Positions 20,589-30,038 of a stretch of DNA of 64,000 nt are shown in pieces. Each line of letters begins with the position of its first letter. The stretch's first letter is position 1. The notes beneath the pieces were generated by a model that saw only the letters and a list, made by a program, of their open reading frames with translations, was not told the DNA's origin and did not search any database. Origin of the DNA: Pseudaminobacter sp040049255 (GTDB taxonomy: Bacteria; Pseudomonadota; Alphaproteobacteria; Rhizobiales; Rhizobiaceae). Both the position numbers and the translations under genes were made by a program. The DNA lies in contig NZ_JBDZDR010000003.1 in assembly GCF_040049255.1 (NCBI RefSeq), forward strand, positions 186,001 to 250,000. The letters are read 5' to 3'.

Positions 20589-21920
20589 TCACACCGGCGG
20601 CGTGCCGTTCTCGGCCAGCACGGCGCCTGCGAGATAGAGCGAGCCGCTGATCAGGATGCGGGGCGCCGGCTCCGAGGCGTCCCAGGTGTCGCGCAGCAGC
20701 ATCAGCGCGTTGGCGACCGAGCTGACCGGCTCCGCCGAAAGCCCGGCTTCGCCGGCGCGGATGGCAAGTTCGGAATTCGGCACGCTGGCGTCGCTGAAGG
20801 CCACCGGCACCGTGTAAACATGGCGCGCGATGCCCTTGAAGGCGCGGAAATAGCCGGTCTGGTCCTTGGTGTTGATCATGCCGCAGATCAGGAAGAGCGG
20901 CCGCGGGAATTTTTCTTCCTGCTCGGTCAGCGCCTCTGCCACGACCATGCCGGCGCCCGGGTTGTGGCCGCCATCAAGCCAGATCTCAGCGCCGGCCGGA
21001 GCCATATCCACCAGCTTGCCCTGCGGCAGGCGCTGCATGCGCCCGGGCCAACTCACCGTGGTCATGGCGCGGTCGGCGGCGCTCTCGTCGAGCCGGAAAC
21101 CGGCCGCCTTCACCGCCGCGATCGCTGCCGCCGCATTGGCATATTGGTGGCGGCCGGGCAGGCGTGGCGGCGAAAGGTCCATCAGGCCCGACTGGTCCTG
21201 GTAGATCATGCGCCCATGCTCTTGCGTCGCCAGGAAATCCTGGCCGTAGACGGCCAGCGGGCAGCCGAGCCGCTCGGCGGTCGAAACCAGCACCTCGCGG
21301 GCGGTGTCGCTCTCCTGCGCGCCGACGATCACCGGGCAGCCGCGCTTGATGATGCCGGCCTTCTCGGCTGCGATCAGCTCCACCCGGTCGCCCAGATAGG
21401 CTTCGTGGTCGAGCGAAACCGGCATGATCACCGAAACCGCCGGTTTCTTGATCACGTTGGTGGCGTCGAAGCGGCCGCCCAGCCCGACCTCGATCACCGC
21501 CGCGTCGGCGGGATGTTCGGAAAACAGAAGGAAGGTGACGGCGGTGAGGATCTCGAAAACGGTGATGGTCTCGCCGCGATTGGCTTCGGCCGCCCGCTCG
21601 ATCGCGTCGGCAAGCACGGCGTCGGCCACGAACTTGCCGCCACCTTCCGCGCCCAGCCGGTAGCGCTCGTGCCAGTTGACCAGATGCGGCGAGGTATGGA
21701 CGTGGGTGCGGTAGCCCGCGGCCTCAAGCAAAGCGCGCGAAAAGGCCGCCGTCGAGCCCTTGCCATTGGTGCCGGCGATGTGGACCACCGGCGGCAACCT
21801 GTCCTGCGGGTTGCCTAGGCGTTCGAGCAGGCGCGAGATGCGATCCAGCGAAAGGTCGAATCCTTTCGGGTGCAGCGCCATCAGGCGCTCTATTTGGCGG
21901 TCGGCCAGAAGGGTGGACAT
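20589..21920 (-). CDS. folC: Bifunctional dihydrofolate synthase / folylpolyglutamate synthase
   Basis: Mur-ligase-fold enzyme of 443 residues that adds glutamate to dihydropteroate and then extends the folate polyglutamate tail. The ATP-binding loop GTNGKGST follows VVHIAG near residue 50, and the SPHLVNWHERYR segment shortly after it is a family signature. It is the last gene of the minus-strand run trpF-trpB-trpA-accD-folC, 54 bases after accD, an order typical of this bacterial group. Confidence 0.96.
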   Translation of the reverse strand: MSTLLADRQIERLMALHPKGFDLSLDRISRLLERLGNPQDRLPPVVHIAGTNGKGSTAAFSRALLEAAGYRTHVHTSPHLVNWHERYRLGAEGGGKFVADAVLADAIERAAEANRGETITVFEILTAVTFLLFSEHPADAAVIEVGLGGRFDATNVIKKPAVSVIMPVSLDHEAYLGDRVELIAAEKAGIIKRGCPVIVGAQESDTAREVLVSTAERLGCPLAVYGQDFLATQEHGRMIYQDQSGLMDLSPPRLPGRHQYANAAAAIAAVKAAGFRLDESAADRAMTTVSWPGRMQRLPQGKLVDMAPAGAEIWLDGGHNPGAGMVVAEALTEQEEKFPRPLFLICGMINTKDQTGYFRAFKGIARHVYTVPVAFSDASVPNSELAIRAGEAGLSAEPVSSVANALMLLRDTWDASEPAPRILISGSLYLAGAVLAENGTPPV

Positions 21921-21974
21921 GATTTCTCCCCCGGAGCAAGGTCTCGAGCCGGCTTGAGCGTCGTGTGGTCCGCG

Positions 21975-22895
21975 TCAGGCCTGCGGCCGCGCCTCGGCGC
22001 GGGTGGCCGCCATGGCGGGAACCGCTTCGCCGGCTTCCGCGTGCTCGGGCACCTTCATGAGGATCTTCAGAAGCTGCGCGATGGTCTGCTTCAGCTTGAG
22101 GCGCGAAACCACCATGTCGACCATTCCATGCTCCATCAGATATTCGGAGCGCTGGAAACCGTCGGGCAGTTTCTCGCGGATCGTCTGCTCGATGACGCGC
22201 GGGCCGGCGAAGCCGATCAGCGCGCCGGGCTCGGCAATGTGCACGTCGCCCAGCATGGCGTAGGAAGCGGTCACGCCGCCGGTGGTCGGGTTGGTCAGCA
22301 CCACGATATAGGGCAGGCCGGCTTCCTTCAGCCGGTCGACGGCCACCGTCGTGCGCGGCAACTGCATCAGGGACAAAATGCCCTCCTGCATGCGCGCGCC
22401 GCCGGATGCGGCAAACAGGATCAGAGGCCGGCGCTTCTCGACCGCCGTCTCGAAGGCCTTGACGATGGCGTCGCCCGCGGCCATGCCCAGCGAGCCGCCC
22501 ATGAAGGCGAAGTCCTGAACGGTCACGACCACCGGCAGCCCCTCGATGCTGCCAAGCGCGTTGAGGATGGCATCCTCCAGGCCGGTCTTGGCCTTGGCGT
22601 CCTTCAGCCGGTCGACATAGCGCTTCTCGTCGCGGAACTTGAGCGGGTCGGTCGGGACCTTCGGATTGTCGATGACCTCGAACGCGCCGTCGTCGAAGAA
22701 GGTCTTCAGCCGCTCGCGCGCGGCGATCTTCATGTGATAGCCGGACGAGGGAATGACGTACTGGTTTTCTTCCAGATCCTTGTGGAAGACCATTTCGCCG
22801 GTCTCGGGATCCTTGATCCAGAGGTTGTCCGGCATCTCGCGCCGGCCCAGCATCGAGTTGATCTTCGGGCGGACGAAATTGGTGATCCAGTTCAT
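21975..22895 (-). CDS. accD: Acetyl-CoA carboxylase carboxyltransferase subunit beta
   Basis: With AccA forms the carboxyltransferase that moves CO2 from biotin to acetyl-CoA, giving malonyl-CoA for fatty acid synthesis. The 306-residue protein has the crotonase-type carboxyltransferase core (FAFMGGSLGMAAGDA, SGGARMQEG, PTTGGVTASYA). In E. coli AccD an N-terminal four-cysteine zinc ribbon precedes this; here the equivalent region (about residues 25-55, KDPETGEMVFHKDLEEN) has no cysteine, and neither does the rest of the protein. It lies between trpA and folC in the same operon. Confidence 0.97.
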   Translation of the reverse strand: MNWITNFVRPKINSMLGRREMPDNLWIKDPETGEMVFHKDLEENQYVIPSSGYHMKIAARERLKTFFDDGAFEVIDNPKVPTDPLKFRDEKRYVDRLKDAKAKTGLEDAILNALGSIEGLPVVVTVQDFAFMGGSLGMAAGDAIVKAFETAVEKRRPLILFAASGGARMQEGILSLMQLPRTTVAVDRLKEAGLPYIVVLTNPTTGGVTASYAMLGDVHIAEPGALIGFAGPRVIEQTIREKLPDGFQRSEYLMEHGMVDMVVSRLKLKQTIAQLLKILMKVPEHAEAGEAVPAMAATRAEARPQA

Positions 22896-22931
22896 GGCAT
22901 CTGTTCCAGTGATGTCAAAGACATGGGGATG

Positions 22932-23759
22932 TTATTGGGCGACAGCAAGGCGGGCCGAACGCACGCCGCTCGCCAGGTCCTCGACCAGCGCCGACACGGC
23001 CTGAACCGCGGCTGTCGCGCTGGCGGCATTGGCCACGGTGTTGACGATCGCCGTGCCGACGACGACGCCGTCAGCCGCAGCGCCGATCAAGCGGGCCTGC
23101 TCGGCAGTCTTCACGCCGAACCCGACGCAGATCGGCAGGTCGGTATGGCCCTTGATGCGGGTGACGGCGGCGGCGACCTTGTCGGTGTCGGCAAGCGCCG
23201 AACCGGTGATGCCCGTCATCGAGACGTAGTAGACGAAGCCGGACGTGTTCTGCAGCACCTTGGGCAGGCGGTGGTCGTCGGTGGTTGGGGTCGCCAGGCG
23301 GATGAAGTTGACGCCGGCCTTCAGCGCCGGAACGCACAGCTCCTCGTCCATTTCCGGCGGCAGGTCGACCACGATCAGGCCGTCGATGCCGGCTTCGATG
23401 GCATCGGCGAGGAAACGGTCGACGCCGTAGATGTAGATCGGGTTGTAATAACCCATCAGCACGATCGGCGTGTCGTTGTCGCCGGCGGCGCGGAAGTCGC
23501 GCGCCATCTGCAGCGTCTTTTTCAAGGTCTGGCCGGCCTTCAGCGAGCGCAGGCCGGCTGCCTGGATCGCCGGGCCGTCGGCCATCGGGTCGGAAAACGG
23601 CATGCCGAGCTCGATCACGTCGGAGCCGGCCTTGGGAAGCGCCTTCATGATTGAAAGCGAGGTTTCGTAGTCGGGGTCGCCGCCCATGAAATAGGTGACG
23701 AGCGCGGGGCGGCCCTCGGCCTTGAGCTTGTCGAAGCGGCGGGCGATGCGGTTGCTCAT
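22932..23759 (-). CDS. trpA: Tryptophan synthase alpha chain
   Basis: Cleaves indole-3-glycerol phosphate to indole and glyceraldehyde-3-phosphate and passes indole through a tunnel to TrpB. The 275-residue TIM barrel shows the catalytic pair Glu49 and Asp60 in ELGMPFSDPMADGP, and the phosphate-binding loops VGFGVKT and GVVVGTA. It starts 2 bases after the trpB stop, so the two partners are translated together. Confidence 0.98.
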   Translation of the reverse strand: MSNRIARRFDKLKAEGRPALVTYFMGGDPDYETSLSIMKALPKAGSDVIELGMPFSDPMADGPAIQAAGLRSLKAGQTLKKTLQMARDFRAAGDNDTPIVLMGYYNPIYIYGVDRFLADAIEAGIDGLIVVDLPPEMDEELCVPALKAGVNFIRLATPTTDDHRLPKVLQNTSGFVYYVSMTGITGSALADTDKVAAAVTRIKGHTDLPICVGFGVKTAEQARLIGAAADGVVVGTAIVNTVANAASATAAVQAVSALVEDLASGVRSARLAVAQ

Positions 23760-23761
23760 CG

Positions 23762-24982
<1,221 letters not shown>

Positions 24983-25057
24983 GGCCGATCTCCTAAGTCT
25001 GTGTTCGAGCACGCCTTGCCGGAATCTTTTCCGCCGCCGCACGTGCCCATGATGGGG

Positions 25058-25717
25058 TCAGGCGGCGCGGGTGTCGGTTGCCGCCCGCACGGCCCGGAAG
25101 AAATTCTCGATCAGCGCCACGTCCTTGACGCCCGGCGCGCTTTCCACACCCGACGAGATGTCGATGGCGGGCGGATTGGCAAGCCTGATGGCGTCGCCGA
25201 CATTGGCGGCGTTGAGACCACCCGAAAGCATGTAATCGAGTTCAGCGTCAAGGCCTGCCAGCAGCCGCCAGTCGAAGGACACGCCATTGCCGCCCGGAAG
25301 CTCCGAGCCCGCCGGCGGCTTGGCGTCGAAAAGGAAGCGGTCGGCAAGGCCGCGATAGGGCTCGATCGCCGCCAGATCGGCCGCCTCGCGCACGGCGAAG
25401 GCCTTGATCACCGGCAGGCCGTAGCGCTGCTTCACCGCCGTCACGCGCTCGGGCGTTTCGCGGCCGTGGAGTTGCAGCATGTCGGGCGCCATCGCGGCGA
25501 CGATCTCGTCCAGCGTCGCATCGTCGGCGTCCACCGTGACAGCCACCGCCTTGGCGTGGCCTTTCGCTGCCTGGCGCAGTTGCGCCGCCTGCTGCGGGGG
25601 CACATGGCGGGGGCTCTTGGAAAAGAAGATGAAGCCGATATGGCTGGCGCCGCCCGCCAGCACCGCCGCCACCGCTTCGGGCGTCTTCAGGCCGCAGATT
25701 TTGATGTCGAGTGCCAT
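25058..25717 (-). CDS. trpF: Phosphoribosylanthranilate isomerase
   Basis: Third enzyme of the tryptophan branch, an Amadori isomerase with a TIM barrel. KICGLKTPEAV near the N-terminus contains the catalytic Cys, QLHGRE is a conserved strand, and LSGGLNAANV and DISSGVES form the phosphate-binding end. I chose the ATG at 25717 (219 residues); an extension to a TTG at 25780 adds 21 unrelated residues. No clear ribosome-binding site precedes the ATG. It is the first trp gene of the minus-strand run. Confidence 0.95.
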   Translation of the reverse strand: MALDIKICGLKTPEAVAAVLAGGASHIGFIFFSKSPRHVPPQQAAQLRQAAKGHAKAVAVTVDADDATLDEIVAAMAPDMLQLHGRETPERVTAVKQRYGLPVIKAFAVREAADLAAIEPYRGLADRFLFDAKPPAGSELPGGNGVSFDWRLLAGLDAELDYMLSGGLNAANVGDAIRLANPPAIDISSGVESAPGVKDVALIENFFRAVRAATDTRAA

Positions 25718-25796
25718 GCGGGGGGAGTGCCACGAAATGGTGGCGGTGTCGAGGAAAAGCGTGCGCGGATCGGCAGACAAGCCGAAAACGGCCGCC

Positions 25797-26555
25797 CTAT
25801 TCGAACACGATTGCCTGAAGGGCGGTGCCGTTGCGCTTTAGCCATGCCTTGCAGCGCTCGGTGTCGGGGCAAAGTTCCTCGCAGAGCTGCCAGAAGCGCG
25901 GGCCGTGGTTCATCTCGCGCAAATGCGCCACCTCGTGAGCGACGAGATAGTTTATCACCGGCGGCGGCGCCATCATGATGCGCCAGGAGAACGACAGGGC
26001 CCCGTCCGAGGTGCAGGAGCCCCAGCGGCTCGACGTGTCGCGAAAGCGGATCGCCTTGGCGCGCCGGCCGACTGTCGTGCAGTGCTTCTCCACCAGCGCC
26101 TCGATGTCGCGCTTGGCCTCGCGCTTGAGGAAATCGGCCACCCGGCGCGGCAGGTGCTGCGCCTCGCCATGAACGGTCAGGGTCGGCCCGCCGGTGTTGC
26201 TGCCTATCCTTGTCGTGCCGCGCTTTTCCGGCTCATGCAGGATCAGATGCGGCACGCCGCGGATCGGCACCTTGATGCCGGCGCGCACCTGGGGCCGGTC
26301 GGGCACATTGGCCAGCCGCTGCTCCAGCCAGCCCTGGTGGCGCGTGAGGAAACGGTCGACCTCGCCTCGCGCCAGGCCGGGCGGCACGGTGATGCGCAGG
26401 CCGCGCCCGCCGGCATCGATGCGCAGCGTCAGCCGCGTGGCGCGATCGTTCTCGACGATGCGCAACGGCAGGGTGCGGCCCGACACGGTGTGCTCGCGCT
26501 GCTGCACCGGATTTGGCGCTGGGGGCTGCAACTTTTTCAGGAAACCGAACGGCAT
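25797..26555 (-). CDS. YgjP-type zinc metallopeptidase (M48/SprT-like, DUF45)
   Basis: 252-residue protein of the YgjP family. Zinc ligands are His207 and His211 in HEVAH, with Glu208 as catalytic base and His217 in MNHGPRFW as likely third ligand. RDTSSRWGSCTS is the other conserved family block. No signal peptide is visible, so it should be cytoplasmic. The physiological substrate is unknown. It lies 79 bases upstream of trpF on the same strand and may be cotranscribed with it, but no functional link is apparent. A 137-base gap with a terminator separates it from the DUF2852 gene. Confidence 0.85.
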   Translation of the reverse strand: MPFGFLKKLQPPAPNPVQQREHTVSGRTLPLRIVENDRATRLTLRIDAGGRGLRITVPPGLARGEVDRFLTRHQGWLEQRLANVPDRPQVRAGIKVPIRGVPHLILHEPEKRGTTRIGSNTGGPTLTVHGEAQHLPRRVADFLKREAKRDIEALVEKHCTTVGRRAKAIRFRDTSSRWGSCTSDGALSFSWRIMMAPPPVINYLVAHEVAHLREMNHGPRFWQLCEELCPDTERCKAWLKRNGTALQAIVFE

Positions 26556-26640
26556 GGGGCAACAATAAGTGATTCGGCAGCGAACATGATGCTTGTGCCG
26601 CCCAAAATCCCCGGCTTTGGGGGGCGCAATGGGGTCAGAG

Positions 26641-26671
26641 CAAAGAAAAACGGCGCCGCTGGGGCGGCGCC
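26641..26671 (-). terminator. Rho-independent terminator of the DUF2852 gene
   Basis: On the minus strand GGCGCCGC / GCGGCGCC form an 8-bp stem followed by GTTTTTCTTT, 22 bases after the DUF2852 stop codon. Confidence 0.88.
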
Positions 26672-26692
26672 GCGAGTTCGGGCGGGATGATT

Positions 26693-27133
26693 TCAGGCTT
26701 CGTCGCTCGGGCCGGCATCGGGCCCGCCGCGAGCGCTTGCCGTCGGCTTCGATCTGTTGCGGTTGGCCATGAAGCGGTCGAACTCTTCCTGGTCCTTGGC
26801 GCGGCGCAGCTCGCGCATGTAGTCGTCGAATTCGGTCAGCGTCTCGTCGAGCTTGCGGCGCTCCTCGGCAAGGCGCTCCAGCTCCTTCTCGCGCCAATCG
26901 TCGAAGGCCACGTTGCCGGTGCCCGAATGCGCCCTGTAGGAAGCCTTGCGGCAGCCGGCGAAGATGCCGTCCGTTGCCCGGTTGACGTCGCGCTTGAAGC
27001 CGTCAAGCCGGTCGCCCCAGATGATATAGGCAAGCATGGCGAGGCCAAGCGGCCAGAACACCATGAAGCCGATCACCATCAAGGCAATGGTCGCCGGCGT
27101 CCAGGCCGGGCGGATCAGTGCAGTCGTGCTCAT
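26693..27133 (-). CDS. DUF2852 family membrane protein
   Basis: 146-residue protein that begins with a hydrophobic helix (about 14-42, TIALMVIGFMVFWPLGLAML) and continues as a charged, probably coiled-coil tail (LERLAEERRKLDETLTEFDDY). This layout and the ALIRPAWTPATIALM start match the DUF2852 family of rhizobia, whose function is not known. The tail should face the cytoplasm. The ATG at 27133 is chosen because the family resemblance begins there. It has its own terminator and a 110-base upstream gap. Confidence 0.78.
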   Translation of the reverse strand: MSTTALIRPAWTPATIALMVIGFMVFWPLGLAMLAYIIWGDRLDGFKRDVNRATDGIFAGCRKASYRAHSGTGNVAFDDWREKELERLAEERRKLDETLTEFDDYMRELRRAKDQEEFDRFMANRNRSKPTASARGGPDAGPSDEA

Positions 27134-27243
27134 GTTTTCCGGTTCCTTCGGTTCGAGGCAGCCACGCCGGCTGCTCCAGATCGAAATGGGAACGGCAAAA
27201 CCCCGGTTCAAGACGGTTTCGGCGAAAACCGGACAAGCCCCCG

Positions 27244-28401
27244 TCAGGACGTGCGTTTTTCGAGGATCCTGATGGCGTCCAGCGCCAGTACCGTCAGCCC
27301 GGCCACCAATCCCCAGAAGGCGGCGCCGATGCCGAATATCGTCAGCCCCGAGGCGGTGACGGCGAAGGCCGTGGTGGCCGCCATGCGCTCGCGCTCGTCC
27401 TTAAGCGCGATCGTCAGCGCATTGGCCAGCGGCGCCATCAGAGCCAGGCCCGCCACCAGCACGATCAGGCTCTGGGGCAGCACGGCGAAGACCGCCACCA
27501 GCGAGGCGCCGAAGAGCGCGAAGACAAGATAGGCCAGCGTGTAGAACGGCCCGGTTTTCCAGCGCTCGGCCGGGTCGGGGTGGGCATCCGGCCCGGTGCA
27601 GATCGCCGCCGAGATCGCCGCCAGGTTGGTAGTCAGTGCGCCGAAGGGGGCGGAGAGCAGCGAGAACAGGCCCGTCACCGAGATCAGCGGCCCCGGTTCC
27701 GGATGGTAGCCGGCGGCGCGCAGCACGGCGAGGCCGGACAAGTTCTGCGAGGCCATTGTGACGAGGTAGAGCGGCACCGCAAGCCCGATGACGGCGGCGA
27801 TGGAGAAGGTCGGGGTGATCAGGGTCAGTGTCGAGAGTTCCGGCGTGGGCAGCCCGCCGACACGGCCGGTCAGGAAGGCGAGCGCGCCGCCACCCACCAG
27901 AACGGCCAGCACCGACAGCGCCGGGTTGAACAAACGGATCACGAAGAAGGCCGCAACCAGCGGCAGGATCAGCACCGGATCGACCGGGACGGCCTTGGCC
28001 GCATTGATGGCGAAAGTGACGACGATGCCGGCCAGCATGCCCGATGCCACCGAGGCCGGGATCCTGGCGATCAGCCTGGTCAGCGGCTTGAACAAGCCGG
28101 TGACGATCAAAAGCAGCGCCGCCACGATGAAGGCACCCACGGCCTCGCTCATCGTGAAGCCCGAGCTTGCCGCTACCAGTGCCGCCCCCGGCGTCGACCA
28201 GGCGGTGATGACCGGCATCTTGGTGCGCCAGCTCAGCCAGGCGGTTTCCAACGCCATGGCGAGACAGATCGCCGTCACCCAGCTTGCGGTTTCCGCCCGG
28301 CTCGCGCCGACCGCCTCAGCGGCCGCGATGATGACGGCCAGCGTGCCGCCGAAGCCGACGATGGCCGCGACGAAGGCGGAGGCGGGAACCGAAAGCCGCA
28401 T
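27244..28401 (-). CDS. BenE-family benzoate/H+ symporter-like transporter
   Basis: 385-residue inner-membrane protein with about 11-12 hydrophobic helices. The block ITAWSTPGAALVAASS near residue 65 and the segment TTNLAAISAAICTGPDAHPDP are characteristic of BenE permeases. Benzoate is the substrate of the founding member, but no aromatic-degradation genes are nearby, so the substrate here is open. The start lies 3 bases after the alpha/beta hydrolase stop, so the two genes form a pair. Confidence 0.88.
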   Translation of the reverse strand: MRLSVPASAFVAAIVGFGGTLAVIIAAAEAVGASRAETASWVTAICLAMALETAWLSWRTKMPVITAWSTPGAALVAASSGFTMSEAVGAFIVAALLLIVTGLFKPLTRLIARIPASVASGMLAGIVVTFAINAAKAVPVDPVLILPLVAAFFVIRLFNPALSVLAVLVGGGALAFLTGRVGGLPTPELSTLTLITPTFSIAAVIGLAVPLYLVTMASQNLSGLAVLRAAGYHPEPGPLISVTGLFSLLSAPFGALTTNLAAISAAICTGPDAHPDPAERWKTGPFYTLAYLVFALFGASLVAVFAVLPQSLIVLVAGLALMAPLANALTIALKDERERMAATTAFAVTASGLTIFGIGAAFWGLVAGLTVLALDAIRILEKRTS

Positions 28402-28404
28402 CGC

Positions 28405-29178
28405 CTACCTCGACTGCTCGCTGACGGCTTCGACGGCGCGGATGAGCATGTCCAGGTCCTGCGGCCGCGACAGGCGGTGGTCGCCGTCGGGGATGAGCGA
28501 GAGCGTGACGTCGTCGGCGGGCAGCAGGCCCACCAGCTTCAACGCATGGGTGTGGGGCACGTCCGGGTCGGCGAGGCCCTGCAGCACATGCACCGGGCAA
28601 TGCGTGTCGATCGGGCGGTCCATCACCCGGTTCAGCCGCCCGTCCTCTATCAGGGCGCGGGTGTAGACGTAGTTTTCTGGCGAGTATTCGGAGGGCACGT
28701 CGAAGAAGCCCTTTTCGGCGAGGTCGCGCTTCTGGGCCTCGCTCAGCTTGGGCTCCACGAGCTCGCTGGTGAAATCGGGCGCCGGCGCAAGCAGCACCAG
28801 CCCGGCCACGCGCTCGCCTTCGCCGGCCTTGCGCAATTCCTGCGCCATGCGCAGCGCGATCCACGCGCCCATGGAGGAGCCGACCAGTATCTGTCGGCCC
28901 TTGGTGAAGTGCCGGAATACGGCAAGGCTCTCAGTGAGCCATTTCGAGATCGTGCCGTCGGCGAATTCGCCGCCCGACTCGCCATGGCCGGAATAGTCGT
29001 GCCGCAGGAAGGCGCGGCCGCTGCGCTGCGCCCAGTCGTTCAGGGTTTCGGCCTTGGTTCCCAGCATGTCGGAGCGGAAGCCGCCGAGCCACACCACGCC
29101 CGGTTCGCTACCGCCCGAATGGCGCACCGCTATGGCGGTGCCGTCGATGTCGAGGAAGTGCGGTGGCGTGTCGGTCAT
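28405..29178 (-). CDS. Alpha/beta hydrolase
   Basis: 257-residue serine hydrolase. The nucleophile elbow is GSSMGAW, the oxyanion region contains RHDYSGHGES, and the catalytic His is in IPDGDHRLSRP. The overall form resembles the ABHD10-type thioesterase/esterase group, but the substrate cannot be told from sequence. It is the first gene of a two-gene unit with the BenE-like transporter. The ATG at 29178 follows AGGACA. Confidence 0.85.
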   Translation of the reverse strand: MTDTPPHFLDIDGTAIAVRHSGGSEPGVVWLGGFRSDMLGTKAETLNDWAQRSGRAFLRHDYSGHGESGGEFADGTISKWLTESLAVFRHFTKGRQILVGSSMGAWIALRMAQELRKAGEGERVAGLVLLAPAPDFTSELVEPKLSEAQKRDLAEKGFFDVPSEYSPENYVYTRALIEDGRLNRVMDRPIDTHCPVHVLQGLADPDVPHTHALKLVGLLPADDVTLSLIPDGDHRLSRPQDLDMLIRAVEAVSEQSR

Positions 29179-29302
29179 TTCGGTGTCCTGTCGGTGTAGC
29201 TGTTGTGGCACAGGTTGAATCCGCCGGAAAGTGTCGCGCTGCCGGCGAAAGTGATGGCGAACGAATCATGGATTCAGGTGATTTATTCTATTCCGTGTGC
29301 TA

Positions 29303-29331
29303 TTGACTCGCTCCGCGTCGTACCAACATAG
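29303..29331 (+). promoter_or_regulatory. Weak candidate promoter of infC
   Basis: TTGACT (29303-29308) is a good -35 element; 16-17 bases downstream lies ACATAG/AACATA, a poor -10. It is placed about 45-75 bases before the infC start. Confidence 0.3.
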
Positions 29332-29377
29332 GCGCAATACAAGCAATGAACGTCAACGGTTTGAGGAGATAACGACC

Positions 29378-29914
29378 ATTCGCAGACCTTTCAAAGCAGC
29401 GGCACCCACCAAGGACGGGCCGCGCTCCAATCGCGATATCCGTGTACCCCGCGTCCAGCTCATCGATGCAGACGGAAGCAATCGCGGCGAAGTTTCAATC
29501 AACGAAGCCCTGCAGGCCGCCGAAGAGGCAGGTCTCGACCTCGTTGAGATTTCCCCCAACGCTCAGCCGCCGGTCGCCAAGATTCTCGACCTCGGCAAGT
29601 TGAAATACGCAAACCAGAAGAAAGCGGCCGAAGCCCGCAAGCATCAGAAGACCATCGAGATCAAGGAGATCAAGATGCGTCCCAACATCGACAGCCACGA
29701 TTACGAGGTGAAGATGAGGGCGGTGCGGCGCTTCTTCGAGGAAGGTGACAAGGTCAAGCTGACGCTGCGTTTCCGTGGCCGCGAAATGGCGCATATGGAA
29801 CTCGGCATGCAGTTGCTGAACCGGGTCCGTGAGGAAGTCGCGACCATTGCCAAGGTCGAGGCGGAACCCAAGCTCGAAGGCCGCCAGATGATGATGGTGC
29901 TCGCGCCGCGCTGA
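29378..29914 (+). CDS. infC: Translation initiation factor IF-3, probable AUU start
   Basis: Binds the 30S subunit, prevents 50S joining and checks the start codon. The N-domain (DIRVPRVQLIDADGSNRGEVS) and C-domain (KEIKMRPNIDSHDYEVK, RFRGREMAH) are both complete. In the reading frame, no ATG lies near the family start. GAGGAG (29363-29368) is 9 bases before an ATT codon, followed by RRPFKAAAPTKDGPRSNRD, the usual rhizobial N-terminus. An AUU start is known for E. coli infC, where it allows IF-3 to repress its own translation. With this start the protein has 178 residues. A near-perfect terminator follows. Confidence 0.9.
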   Translation: MRRPFKAAAPTKDGPRSNRDIRVPRVQLIDADGSNRGEVSINEALQAAEEAGLDLVEISPNAQPPVAKILDLGKLKYANQKKAAEARKHQKTIEIKEIKMRPNIDSHDYEVKMRAVRRFFEEGDKVKLTLRFRGREMAHMELGMQLLNRVREEVATIAKVEAEPKLEGRQMMMVLAPR

Positions 29915-29979
29915 GGCCAGCCGGCATCCAAGATGATTGCGCCGCCGCCGGCGGCGCGCCGTGCAAGAACTTTCCGCAA

Positions 29980-30017
29980 GGGTGCGGTCTTCGCCATCGG
30001 CAGACCGCACCCTTTTT
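29980..30017 (+). terminator. Rho-independent terminator of infC
   Basis: A perfect 11-bp stem GGGTGCGGTCT / AGACCGCACCC with an 11-base loop is followed by TTTTT, 65 bases after the infC stop. It separates infC from the membrane methyltransferase gene and from rpmI-rplT, unlike the E. coli infC-rpmI-rplT operon. Confidence 0.93.
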
Positions 30018-30038
30018 CACATCATGTTACAGGTCCCA

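Noticed and set aside
29297..29377. N-terminal extension of infC
   Set aside because: The added 27 residues are not IF-3-like, and the best ribosome-binding site points to the ATT at 29378.
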